From Tenacibaculum sp. L6 (GTDB lineage Bacteria > Bacteroidota > Bacteroidia > Flavobacteriales > Flavobacteriaceae), in NCBI RefSeq assembly GCF_028823685.1, contig NZ_JAPEHZ010000013.1:1-50907 (forward strand): a DNA stretch of 50,907 nucleotides, in the 5' to 3' direction. Below the pieces are notes generated by a model. That model was not told the origin of the DNA, made no database searches, and was given only the letters and a program-made list of their open reading frames with translations. Positions 26,536 through 35,094 of the stretch are shown one piece after another. Numbering within the stretch: position 1 is the stretch's first letter; every line of letters starts with the position of its first letter. The translations under genes were made by a program, and so were the position numbers.

Positions 26536-27870
26536 ATGAAAACGATTTTACTAGTAGAAGATGATGTTACATTTTCAAATATGTTAAAGCATTTTTTAGA
26601 ACGTCATCAATACACTGTAGATGTAAGCTATACGATTAAAAATGCTACAACTCTTTTAAAAGAGCATACCTATAATTTAATTTTTACCGATTTACGTCTT
26701 CCTGATGGAAATGGTATCGATTTATTAAAATTAAGCAAAGACAACAACAGTAATATTCCTGTAGTTTTAATGACAGGGTATGCAGAAGTTTCAACTGCTG
26801 TTCAGGCAATGAAACAAGGTGCTTTTGATTATATTTCTAAACCTTTTAATCCTGATGAAGTTTTAGAAGTAATTAGCAATGCTCTTGAAGAAAAAACTGA
26901 TTTTGTTGAAGTTGTAAAAGAAGAAAAGAAAAGCACCAATACAAATGCTAATATTGTTGCTGGCATTAGTGCTGCTTCTAAAAGTTTATTCGAGCATATT
27001 AATTTGGTAGCCCCTACTGATATGTCTGTTCTTATTACTGGTGAAAGCGGAACAGGTAAAGAAGTTGTTGCCAACACCATACACAATCAAAGTTTACGCA
27101 AAAACAAACCTTTTATTGCTGTTGATTGCGGAGCCATACCCAAAGAAATTGCTTCTAGTGAATTTTTCGGACATCAAAAAGGTTCTTTTACTGGTGCAAC
27201 AAACGATAAAATAGGACATTTTGAAGCCGCTAATGGTGGAACTCTCTTCTTAGATGAAGTTGGGAACTTAAACTACGAAAGTCAAGTACAATTATTACGT
27301 GCTTTACAAGAACGAAAAATTAAACCTGTTGGAAGCAGCAAAGAAATTACTGTAGATATACGCCTTATTACCGCTACCAATGAAGATTTACTTTCTGCCG
27401 TTGAAAGCGGTAATTTTAGAGAAGATTTATACCATAGATTAAATGAGTTTTCGATTAAAGTACCTAGTTTAAAAGACAGGAAGGACGATTTAATTTTATA
27501 TGCTGATTTCTTTTTAGAGAAAGCCAACCAACAGTTACATAAAGAGGTTGCTGGTTTTTCTCAAGAAGTCTTAGCTTTATTTCAGCAGTACCATTGGCCT
27601 GGAAACTTACGAGAATTGTCTAACGTTATTAAAAGAGCTACGCTTTTATCTCAAACCGAAATTATTGAAAAAGAAGTGTTACCAGAAGAACTAAAAAACC
27701 CTGATGTTCAGCACAGTTTTTCTAACAAATTTTCAACCAAAGAAAATGAAAAAACACTAATCATAAGTGCATTAAAAGAAGCAGGAAACAACAAAACAAA
27801 AGCTGCTAAACTATTAAATATCACAAGAAAAACTCTATATAACAAATTAAAGGAATACGAAATTAACTAA
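26536..27870 (+). CDS. Sigma-54-dependent response regulator (NtrC family)
   Basis: A 444-residue enhancer-binding protein: receiver domain (1-120) with acidic pocket Glu8/Asp9/Asp10, phospho-acceptor Asp52, Thr80 and Lys102; AAA+ domain (about 140-375) with Walker A GESGTGKE (169-176), the sigma-54-contacting loop GSFTGA (216-221, a common variant of GAFTGA) and Walker B GGTLFLDEV (234-242); and a Fis-type helix-turn-helix at the C-terminus (NNKTKAAKLLNITRKTLYNKL). It activates sigma-54 promoters when phosphorylated. The likely target is the promoter at 25688. Its 3' end overlaps the kinase gene on the other strand by 8 bases. Confidence 0.95.
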   Translation: MKTILLVEDDVTFSNMLKHFLERHQYTVDVSYTIKNATTLLKEHTYNLIFTDLRLPDGNGIDLLKLSKDNNSNIPVVLMTGYAEVSTAVQAMKQGAFDYISKPFNPDEVLEVISNALEEKTDFVEVVKEEKKSTNTNANIVAGISAASKSLFEHINLVAPTDMSVLITGESGTGKEVVANTIHNQSLRKNKPFIAVDCGAIPKEIASSEFFGHQKGSFTGATNDKIGHFEAANGGTLFLDEVGNLNYESQVQLLRALQERKIKPVGSSKEITVDIRLITATNEDLLSAVESGNFREDLYHRLNEFSIKVPSLKDRKDDLILYADFFLEKANQQLHKEVAGFSQEVLALFQQYHWPGNLRELSNVIKRATLLSQTEIIEKEVLPEELKNPDVQHSFSNKFSTKENEKTLIISALKEAGNNKTKAAKLLNITRKTLYNKLKEYEIN

Positions 27871-27886
27871 GGAAATTTCGTATTTC
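27852..27886. terminator. Hairpin spanning the overlapping stops of regulator and kinase
   Basis: Perfect 11-bp inverted repeat AATACGAAATT (27854-27864) and AATTTCGTATT (27874-27884), extendable by two pairs, with a 9-base loop. It covers both stop codons of the convergent genes. There is no strong T tract on either side, so it may end transcription poorly or act as an RNA structure. Confidence 0.45.
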
Positions 27887-30286
27887 TTCTAATAACTGAA
27901 CCACTTTTTCGTTAAAACTCACCCAAACTTCTTTATCTATTTTGTTAGCTTCTTCAAAATCTTGAAGAAACACCACTAATGAGTGAATTTTTAGCTGCTT
28001 AAACATCCCCAGCATTTTATGACTAATTGTTTGGAAAGATTGTAAGTCATTCTTATCTACTGATTGTTCTAACAACGATAAATTTTGCTCTGTTTCTTTT
28101 ACAAACAGATGCAGTGTTTTTTCTACCATTAAATTGTCATTACCCAAAAAAGTTTTTAATGAAGCAATATCAAAACTTTGATTTTCTTTATTGTTAACTT
28201 CTCTTTCCTCCTCCTTCTCATAATCAATATTTACATTAAAAAATCGCTGTAAAACTTCTGCGAGTCTTTCGGTTTTAAATGGTTTAATCAGTGCATCTGA
28301 AAAGCCATTTTTAATATATTCACTTTCTGATAAATTTGCTCTTCCTGTCATTGCTATAATTGGCTGACCTTTATAAGTACTATGCTTTTTAAGAGTTTCC
28401 ATAAAATGAATACCATTCATTTTTGGAAGTTGTATATCAGTTAAAACCAAATCGTAAGTAACAGTATCTATTTCTTCTAAAGCTTCTTGTGCATTACTAA
28501 AAGAAGTTACCGTAACACCAAATCCTTCTAAAATATTTTTTAATAATATTCTTAACGAAGTATCGTCTTCTACCACTACCGCATGAATATTGAGTATTTC
28601 TTTTTGGGACTCTTTTTCATTTTCTTTTAATTTCCTTTCAGTAAAAGTAACTGGCACAAACAATGAAAACTTGCTTCCTTTTCCTAAACTACTTTCCAAA
28701 GTTAAAGATCCTCCCAAAAGCTCTGCTAATCTTTTAGAAATAGTTAAACCTAGTCCAAATCCATTTTGACCGTTCTCTTTTTCATGCACTTGAGTGAACT
28801 CTTTAAACACCTTGTTTTGTTTATCTTTACTTATTCCTACTCCTGTATCAATTACTGCAATCTCTACATAACTCTTTTCTTTTACCTCTCTTAATTTACT
28901 TTGTATTATTATTGAGCCTTCTTTAGTAAACTTACAAGCATTGGTTACTAAATTATAAAGAATTTGTTTTATTCTAAACGGATCACTCACCACTAAAGAG
29001 TTGATTTTTTCGTCGTGATTTACGCTTACCAATATTGGTTTGTTTTGAACTAAATTTTTTGCACTGTTATATACTTCGTTTAAGTTTTTCTCTAAATCGA
29101 AAGGAACTTTTTCTATCGTTACTTTATCATGTTCTAGTTTAGAAAACTCTAACAAATCTTCTACAAGCTGCTTCATATAAACTGACGCATTTTGTATATG
29201 AGCTGCATAATTTTTCTCTTTTGGATTATGTATTGATTTTTGTAATAGTTCGCTAAAACCCGTAATTGTACTTAACGGTGTTCTTAAATCATGGCTTACC
29301 ATGGATATTAATTGCTCTCTACTTTTTAAAAGTGAAGACGTAGTTGCATTGGCGCTTTCTAACTCTTGCCTGTAATGTTGACTTCTCCAAAAATCATTTA
29401 AAATAATAATTGAGAACAGTACTATAATCACAAAACCAACTCCAGCTGCTAACAATATTATAGTTTTACTACGATTTAGAGTTTCTTCATGCTTTTTATA
29501 CGCTTCATTTGCATTCGAAATAACGTCTCTTTCCAACACACTTAATACCTCTCGTAGTTTTCTTGAAATTGTAACATCATTTTCTATTAACTCTCTCTCT
29601 TTTATTCGTAAAAACCTCCTTTTTATATTGGTTTCTCTTTGCGCTTTTTGAAGTATTTCTTTGGATGCTGTTATTAAAGAATCTATTTGTTTTTGTTCTG
29701 TCGCTCCTACTGGTTTATCTTCTTCATCTCTATCAAATAACATTAAATATCTTTCTAGACTTAATCCTGTTTTATCATTGAATTTTTCTGGATTACCGAC
29801 AAGATCTTTTAATGTCTCTTTTCCCAAAAGCGAATCTATTGACCCTAACTTATCAATAGCTTCATTAATAGATTTATCAGAAGCATTTTGCTGGTTCAAT
29901 CTCCTTAAACTTGTAATGTTTATTCGTTTGTTATTTAAAACAAGCTTAATACTATCTAATATGTTCTTTTTTGAAACGTCTTCTACAATAAAATTTAACG
30001 AATCAATCTTTTTAATCAGCGATTTATTCTCTTCTAAATACTCGTTATATCGCTTAAATGAGTTTAATTGAATAGCTGCTCTACCTAGATTTTCATTTTC
30101 ATAAATATCAGCTATCAACCCTCCTGTTTGTATAATATTATTTCTATCTGAAATCCCCTGTTTTTGTATATCGATATACGTTTTTATTTCTGAAAAAAGT
30201 AGTGCTCCTGAAATAACAGCTAACACCACAAGTATAGCGTATCCTACTAAAACCTTAAAGGCTATTTTACGTTTCGACTCTTTCAT
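27863..30286 (-). CDS. Hybrid sensor histidine kinase with receiver and HPt domains
   Basis: An 807-residue membrane kinase: TM1 at ~11-31, a helical extracytoplasmic sensor (about 32-274), TM2 at ~275-297, HisKA with His332 in SHDLRTPL, HATPase_c with N box Asn449, G1 DTGVG (480-484) and G2 GFGLGL, a receiver domain with acidic pair at 574-575 and Asp617, and a C-terminal HPt domain with His756 in SHKMLG. This is a complete His-Asp-His relay in one protein, which needs a separate output regulator. The convergent sigma-54 regulator with an unoccupied receiver is the obvious partner. The signal is unknown. Confidence 0.95.
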   Translation of the reverse strand: MKESKRKIAFKVLVGYAILVVLAVISGALLFSEIKTYIDIQKQGISDRNNIIQTGGLIADIYENENLGRAAIQLNSFKRYNEYLEENKSLIKKIDSLNFIVEDVSKKNILDSIKLVLNNKRINITSLRRLNQQNASDKSINEAIDKLGSIDSLLGKETLKDLVGNPEKFNDKTGLSLERYLMLFDRDEEDKPVGATEQKQIDSLITASKEILQKAQRETNIKRRFLRIKERELIENDVTISRKLREVLSVLERDVISNANEAYKKHEETLNRSKTIILLAAGVGFVIIVLFSIIILNDFWRSQHYRQELESANATTSSLLKSREQLISMVSHDLRTPLSTITGFSELLQKSIHNPKEKNYAAHIQNASVYMKQLVEDLLEFSKLEHDKVTIEKVPFDLEKNLNEVYNSAKNLVQNKPILVSVNHDEKINSLVVSDPFRIKQILYNLVTNACKFTKEGSIIIQSKLREVKEKSYVEIAVIDTGVGISKDKQNKVFKEFTQVHEKENGQNGFGLGLTISKRLAELLGGSLTLESSLGKGSKFSLFVPVTFTERKLKENEKESQKEILNIHAVVVEDDTSLRILLKNILEGFGVTVTSFSNAQEALEEIDTVTYDLVLTDIQLPKMNGIHFMETLKKHSTYKGQPIIAMTGRANLSESEYIKNGFSDALIKPFKTERLAEVLQRFFNVNIDYEKEEEREVNNKENQSFDIASLKTFLGNDNLMVEKTLHLFVKETEQNLSLLEQSVDKNDLQSFQTISHKMLGMFKQLKIHSLVVFLQDFEEANKIDKEVWVSFNEKVVQLLEEIRNFLS

Positions 30287-30442
30287 TAATTATCCTTATT
30301 CTCTTGTAGCTACAGAACGAAAATTTGTGATTTTTGTTGTTGTTTTCTGCTCATTAAATATACCACAAAACACCCGTTCTCATAAATAAAACGTGACTTT
30401 TATAATTTTCCTTAAAGATTTAAAACAATGAAAGATTGTTTG

Positions 30443-30450
30443 TATTTTTG
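30443..30450 (+). promoter_or_regulatory. -7 box upstream of the aminotransferase
   Basis: TATTTTTG, matching TAnnTTTG, 22 bases before the ATG at 30473. Confidence 0.6.
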
Positions 30451-30472
30451 ATGCTTATAAAAATCATGTTCA

Positions 30473-31597
30473 ATGAGAAAAATTCAAATGGTTGACTTAC
30501 AAAGTCAATATCAAAAAATAAAAGATACGGTTGATGCTTCTATCCAAGAGGTTTTAAATACTTCAGCATATATTAACGGACCATATGTTCATGAGTTTCA
30601 AGCAGATTTAGAAAAATATTTAGGTGTTAAGCACGTAATTCCATGTGCTAACGGTACAGATGCCTTGCAAATTGCCATGATGGGCTTAGGTTTAGAACCA
30701 GGTGATGAAGTTATTACTGCCGATTTTACCTTTGCTGCTACTGTAGAAGTAATTGGTTTATTAAAATTAACTCCTGTTTTAGTTGATGTTGAACCAGACA
30801 CCTTTAACATTGATATTGAAGCTTTAAAAAAGGCGATTACACCTAAAACAAAGGCAATTGTTCCTGTACATTTGTTTGGACAATGTGCAAATATGGAAGC
30901 TGTTCTTGAAGTTGCTGAAGCACATAACTTATTTGTAATTGAAGATAATGCACAAGCTATTGGCGCTGATTATACTTTTACAGACGGAACTAAAAAGAAA
31001 GCAGGTACAATGGGTAATGTTGGAACCACTTCTTTCTTCCCTTCTAAAAACTTAGGATGTTATGGTGATGGTGGTGCTATTTTTACTAATGATGATGAAT
31101 TAGCACACACACTTCGAGGAATGGTAAACCACGGAATGTACAAACGTTATTACCACGACGTAGTTGGAGTGAACTCTCGTTTAGATTCTATTCAAGCAGC
31201 AGTGTTAAAAGCGAAGCTACCTTTATTAGATAGTTATTGTGATGCTCGTAGAAAAGCAGCGGAATATTACTCAAATGCTTTTGCTAACAATCCTAATATC
31301 ATTACACCAACCATTAGTGATTTTACTACGCATGTTTTCCATCAATATACTTTGAAAATTACTAACGGAAAACGTGATGAATTACACCAACATTTATTAG
31401 ATAACGGAATTCCTAATGCTATCTATTACCCTGTACCATTACATGCCCAAAAAGCATATCAAGATGACAGATACAATGAAGCTGATTTTACAGTTACCAA
31501 TCAATTAATTGATGAAGTAATTTCGTTACCTATGCATACAGAATTAGATGAAGAACAATTAGCTTTTATTACGAAAACTATTAACGATTTTATTTAA
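30473..31597 (+). CDS. DegT/DnrJ/EryC1/StrS-family sugar aminotransferase
   Basis: PLP-dependent enzyme of 374 residues that transfers an amino group, usually from glutamate, to a nucleotide-linked keto-sugar. The phosphate-binding ANGTDAL (59-65), Asp158 in EDNAQAIGA, the Schiff-base Lys192 in FFPSKNLGCYGDGGA, and the SRLDSIQAAVL motif are all intact. Products feed surface polysaccharides, lipopolysaccharide or glycoprotein glycans; no sugar genes lie nearby, so the exact product is unknown. A repeat begins at its stop codon. Confidence 0.93.
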   Translation: MRKIQMVDLQSQYQKIKDTVDASIQEVLNTSAYINGPYVHEFQADLEKYLGVKHVIPCANGTDALQIAMMGLGLEPGDEVITADFTFAATVEVIGLLKLTPVLVDVEPDTFNIDIEALKKAITPKTKAIVPVHLFGQCANMEAVLEVAEAHNLFVIEDNAQAIGADYTFTDGTKKKAGTMGNVGTTSFFPSKNLGCYGDGGAIFTNDDELAHTLRGMVNHGMYKRYYHDVVGVNSRLDSIQAAVLKAKLPLLDSYCDARRKAAEYYSNAFANNPNIITPTISDFTTHVFHQYTLKITNGKRDELHQHLLDNGIPNAIYYPVPLHAQKAYQDDRYNEADFTVTNQLIDEVISLPMHTELDEEQLAFITKTINDFI

Positions 31598-31648
31598 TCG
31601 CAGGGCGATAGCCAAGGATTTAATTCCCTAAGGCTTGCCTCGAAATAC
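31596..31648 (+). repeat. 52-bp interspersed repeat, copy 1
   Basis: Starts at the aminotransferase stop. The core AGGGCGATAGCCAAG is followed by TTAATTCCCT and AGGCTTGCCTCGAAATAC. It is nearly identical (about 48 of 53 positions) to the reverse complement of 36225-36276. It contains small dyads (AGGC-TT-GCCT and GGC-GATA-GCC). Confidence 0.8.
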
Positions 31649-31652
31649 TTAA

Positions 31653-31693
31653 AACTACTTCCTATGAACACCTCCTAGGAAGTTGTTATTTTT
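31653..31693 (+). terminator. Probable terminator downstream of the repeat
   Basis: AACTACTTCCTA and TAGGAAGTTGTT pair with one mismatch across an 11-base loop and are followed by ATTTTT. It would end the aminotransferase transcript. Confidence 0.6.
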
Positions 31694-31707
31694 AAAAGCA
31701 ATAAACT

Positions 31708-32124
31708 ATGAAACAGAAAATTAAAACATTAAAATTTATTCATTTATCTTTAGTAGCAGGAATTACTTTGGCGTATTTTATTTTAGGAGATTTTGAAAAC
31801 ATTTTCAAAATGGTTATTGATAATTCTTCTTTGTTATATGCTTTCATTCCTGCAATTGCCTATGTTTTTAGTAATTTCTTATTTAAAAACATGTTGAAAA
31901 ATGTAAAAAGAGAGGCTAGTAATGAAGAAAAACTTGCGATTTATCAAACAGCTTCAATCGTAAGATGGGCTGTTATTGAAGGAGCTTGTTTTATAATTTT
32001 ATTTTTAAAACCTGACTTTTTACTGTTAGGAGTAATTTTATTAATCTATATGATTCTCTTAGCACCAAAAGAACACCAAATTTCAAGAACCTTAGACATT
32101 AAAGATTCTGAATTACAATCATAA
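31708..32124 (+). CDS. Hypothetical membrane protein, about four TM helices
   Basis: A 138-residue protein with helices at about 10-27, 38-58, 82-100 and 102-120, and a short charged tail. I do not recognise the family with confidence; similar small proteins are common in flavobacteria next to fabD, from memory. The helices, charged loops and clean start with an upstream terminator support a real gene. A strong bidirectional terminator starts at its stop. Confidence 0.7.
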   Translation: MKQKIKTLKFIHLSLVAGITLAYFILGDFENIFKMVIDNSSLLYAFIPAIAYVFSNFLFKNMLKNVKREASNEEKLAIYQTASIVRWAVIEGACFIILFLKPDFLLLGVILLIYMILLAPKEHQISRTLDIKDSELQS

Positions 32125-32154
32125 AAAAAGCGAACTCAAATGAGTTCGCTTTTT
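32125..32154. terminator. Bidirectional terminator between the membrane protein and fabD
   Basis: A 14-bp perfect stem AAAAAGCGAACTCA / TGAGTTCGCTTTTT with a 2-base loop, A-rich on one side and T-rich on the other, between two convergent genes. Confidence 0.9.
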
Positions 32155-32173
32155 ACTTTTATATAAAATTTGA

Positions 32174-33061
32174 TTACGCTTCAAAACTAGCTCCGCTAGC
32201 TGCTACGTTTCTATCAATCTTACGCATTAAGCCTTGTAATACTTTACCAGGACCTACTTCTATAAACTCTGTACCACCGTCAGCAACCATTGCTTGTACA
32301 CACTGTGTCCATTTTACTGGTGCTGTTAACTGTGCGATTAAGTTTTCTTTAATTTCCGCAGGATTTGTTACAGCCTTAGCTACTACATTTTGATATACTG
32401 GGCAAATAGGCTCGTTAAACGTAGTTTCTTCAATTGCTGCTGCTAACTCTTCACGAGCAGGCTCCATCATTGGTGAGTGGAATGCTCCTCCAACTGGTAA
32501 CACTAACGCTCTTTTTGCTCCTTTTTCTGTTAATGCTGCACATGCTTTTTCAACTGCTTCAACTTCTCCAGAAATTACTAATTGACCTGGACAATTGTAA
32601 TTTGCTGCTACTACTACGCCATCAATTTCAGCACAAGTATCTTCCACAACTTTGTCTTCTAATCCTAAAACAGCAGCCATAGTTGATGGTTGAATTTCAC
32701 AAGCTTTTTGCATTGCTAAAGCACGTTTAGAAACTAATCTTAATCCATCTTCAAAAGATAATACTCCATTAGCTACTAATGCAGACAATTCTCCTAATGA
32801 GTGACCTGCTACCATTTCTGGCTTGAAATCATCACCTAAAACCTTAGCTAAAATTACCGAATGTAAAAAGATAGCTGGTTGCGTTACTTTTGTTTGTTTT
32901 AATTCTTCAGCAGTACCTTCAAACATTACATCAGTAATACTAAATCCTAATATAGTATTTGCTTTTTCAAAAAGTTCTTGAGCTAATGGTGAATTTTCGT
33001 ATAAATCTAATCCCATTCCTGTAAATTGTGCTCCTTGACCTGGAAAAATATATGCCTTCAT
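32174..33061 (-). CDS. fabD: Malonyl-CoA:ACP transacylase FabD
   Basis: Transfers malonyl from CoA to acyl carrier protein to supply fatty-acid elongation. The protein has 295 residues with FPGQGAQ (6-12), the QPAIF motif (61-65), the nucleophile Ser88 in GHSLGE and the catalytic His in GGAFHSPMM near 195. The frame runs upstream to 33097, but MKAYIFPGQGAQ at 33061 is the family start and the -7 box at 33091-33098 covers the longer start. It stands alone, divergent from the transporter gene. Confidence 0.97.
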   Translation of the reverse strand: MKAYIFPGQGAQFTGMGLDLYENSPLAQELFEKANTILGFSITDVMFEGTAEELKQTKVTQPAIFLHSVILAKVLGDDFKPEMVAGHSLGELSALVANGVLSFEDGLRLVSKRALAMQKACEIQPSTMAAVLGLEDKVVEDTCAEIDGVVVAANYNCPGQLVISGEVEAVEKACAALTEKGAKRALVLPVGGAFHSPMMEPAREELAAAIEETTFNEPICPVYQNVVAKAVTNPAEIKENLIAQLTAPVKWTQCVQAMVADGGTEFIEVGPGKVLQGLMRKIDRNVAASGASFEA

Positions 33062-33090
33062 GTATTTATTTTGTTGTTTGTTTAACGATG

Positions 33091-33098
33091 CAAACATA
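33091..33098 (-). promoter_or_regulatory. -7 box of fabD
   Basis: TATGTTTG on the minus strand, matching TAnnTTTG, 29 bases before the fabD ATG. It decides the start of fabD. Confidence 0.6.
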
Positions 33099-33126
33099 CA
33101 ATTTTTAAAATTACTATCTTCGTTTT

Positions 33127-33813
33127 ATGACGGCACGACAAAAAAATCAAGCACAACTTATTTACTTAGTTTTAGCAGCTTTATTTATTGCATCTTTAGT
33201 AACTTCGAATTTAATTTTTCAGAAGTTTTTTTATTGGGAACCTTTTAATTTGTTCCGTTTTGAGGTTTCGGTAGGTATCCTTCCTTATCCTATTACTTTT
33301 TTAATTACTGATATTTTATCGGAAATTTACGGAAAGAAAAAAGCCAACCAAGTAGTAATCGCTGGTATTTTTGCCTCCTTTTTTTCTATGCTTATTATTC
33401 TAGTAGCCGATTATACACCTGCCATACATAATTCTCCTATTGACAATGGTACGTTTACAAAAGTTTTTGGGTTATCTCCATTAGCTGTTTTAGCTTCAAT
33501 GCTAGCTTATTTAGCTGCTCAATTTATAGATATCCGAATCTTTCATTTTTGGAAGAATTTAACCAAAGGAAAACATTTATGGCTTCGTAACAACTTCTCT
33601 ACTTTTTTATCACAATTTATAGATACTTTTACCGTATTATTTTTACTAAGTTCTTTTAAAATTCTTCCTTGGAATATCTTTGGAAGTCTTTTACTAAGTG
33701 GATTTTTATTTAAAGTAATTATAGCTGCCTTAGACACCCCTGTTTTATACATTGTGGTGTATTGGTTCCGAAGAAAATTTGGATTAAAAGTTGGCGAAGA
33801 AATAACAGATTAA
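33127..33813 (+). CDS. Queuosine precursor transporter (YhhQ/VUT family)
   Basis: A 228-residue membrane protein of the vitamin-uptake-transporter/YhhQ family with six helices. Family signatures include LITDILSEIYGKKKA near 56-70, a QFIDIRIFHFWK segment near 130-141, and the SQFIDTF motif near 162. The family imports preQ0/preQ1, precursors of queuosine in tRNA. No preQ1 riboswitch fits in the 65-base gap upstream. A possible -7 box TATCTTCG at 33115-33122 sits so close to the ATG that the mRNA would be almost leaderless. MscS follows after 15 bases. Confidence 0.9.
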   Translation: MTARQKNQAQLIYLVLAALFIASLVTSNLIFQKFFYWEPFNLFRFEVSVGILPYPITFLITDILSEIYGKKKANQVVIAGIFASFFSMLIILVADYTPAIHNSPIDNGTFTKVFGLSPLAVLASMLAYLAAQFIDIRIFHFWKNLTKGKHLWLRNNFSTFLSQFIDTFTVLFLLSSFKILPWNIFGSLLLSGFLFKVIIAALDTPVLYIVVYWFRRKFGLKVGEEITD

Positions 33814-33828
33814 CAACCTTGTACTACT

Positions 33829-35094
33829 ATGTTAAACAAGTATTTTTATAGAATTTTTAAAGAGCATTTTTCTCTTTCTGAAACCACTTTAATATACCTT
33901 AATCTTTTAGCAAACCTTTTGGTACTTACTCTATTAGGGTATATCCTTTTTAAGGCTTTCAGATACTTTGGTAGAAAAGCTATTCGCAAAATGGCGAATA
34001 AAACATCTACTACTTTTGATGATTTACTAATTAAAAACAGGACTTTTTTAAACTTAACAAGAATTATTATTTTCATACTGATTTATAATCTGCTGAAAGA
34101 AATTCTTGTTGATTTCCCTAACTTGTTTACCTACGCAGAACGTATTACGACTATCGGAATCATTTTTGCCATCATCTGGTTTATCCGTAGTATTTTATTA
34201 ACGATTAAAGATTTTTTACGCACCACTGAAGCTTTTAAAGACAAACCTTTAGAAAGCTATGTACAGATCTTTATGATTGTGTTATGGCTTATTGCAGCCA
34301 TTTCATCTTTTTCAGTTTTAACAGGTAAACCTCTAATTCGTTTTTTAACTGCTTTAGGAGCTTTTTCAGCAGTTCTTTTATTAGTTTTTAAAGATACTAT
34401 TCTTGGTTTTGTATCAAGTATTCAGGTAGCGGTTAACGATACTGTTAGAATTGGTGATTGGATTACTATGGAAAAATACGGTGCTGATGGTGATGTTGTT
34501 GAAATTAACTTAACTTCAGTAATTATTAGAAATTTTGACAATACCATTTCCAGCATCCCAACCTATTACCTAACATCCGATTCGTTCAAAAACTGGCGAA
34601 CGATGAATAGCTCTGGAGGTAGACGTATTAAACGAGCTATTTTAATTAAAATAAACAGTATTCATTTTCTTACTGATGAAGATATCGAACGCTTTAAAAA
34701 AATTGAATTAATTTCTGATTACATTACAAAAAGCAGTGAGGAAATAAAAAAATACAATGAGGAACACAACGTTGACAAATCAGTGTTGCTAAACGGTAGA
34801 AACCTGACCAATTTTGGAACTTTCCGAATTTATTTAGATCATTATATTCAAAATCATCCAAAAATTAACCAAGACATGTTGCTCATGTCTCGTCAACTAG
34901 AACCTACGCCTAATGGAATTCCGTTAGAAATTTATGCGTTTAGTAGAGAAAAAGTATGGCAAGATTACGAGCGTGTAATGGCGAATATTTTTGACCATAT
35001 CTTAGCTTCTGTTAAATATTTTGATTTAGAAGTTTTTCAAAATCCGTCGAGTATTGACATCAATAATTTGAAAGAATTTAAAAAGAGTGAATAG
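33829..35094 (+). CDS. MscS-family mechanosensitive ion channel
   Basis: A 421-residue small-conductance-type channel with N-terminal helices at ~22-42, 70-90, 105-125 and 142-162, a pore-lining helix at about 168-200 (ALGAFSAVLLLVFKDTILGF), then the beta domain (AVNDTVRIGDWITM) and a long C-terminal domain. It is of the YbdG-like type, longer than E. coli MscS, and should release solutes under hypo-osmotic shock. The gene overlaps the downstream permease by 8 bases (GTGAATAG). Confidence 0.9.
   Translation: MLNKYFYRIFKEHFSLSETTLIYLNLLANLLVLTLLGYILFKAFRYFGRKAIRKMANKTSTTFDDLLIKNRTFLNLTRIIIFILIYNLLKEILVDFPNLFTYAERITTIGIIFAIIWFIRSILLTIKDFLRTTEAFKDKPLESYVQIFMIVLWLIAAISSFSVLTGKPLIRFLTALGAFSAVLLLVFKDTILGFVSSIQVAVNDTVRIGDWITMEKYGADGDVVEINLTSVIIRNFDNTISSIPTYYLTSDSFKNWRTMNSSGGRRIKRAILIKINSIHFLTDEDIERFKKIELISDYITKSSEEIKKYNEEHNVDKSVLLNGRNLTNFGTFRIYLDHYIQNHPKINQDMLLMSRQLEPTPNGIPLEIYAFSREKVWQDYERVMANIFDHILASVKYFDLEVFQNPSSIDINNLKEFKKSE

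Noticed and set aside
33062..33126. preQ1 riboswitch before the queuosine-precursor transporter
   Set aside because: The 65-base gap is shared by two divergent promoters and shows no pseudoknot-like C-rich/A-rich tail; the putative start leaves almost no leader.
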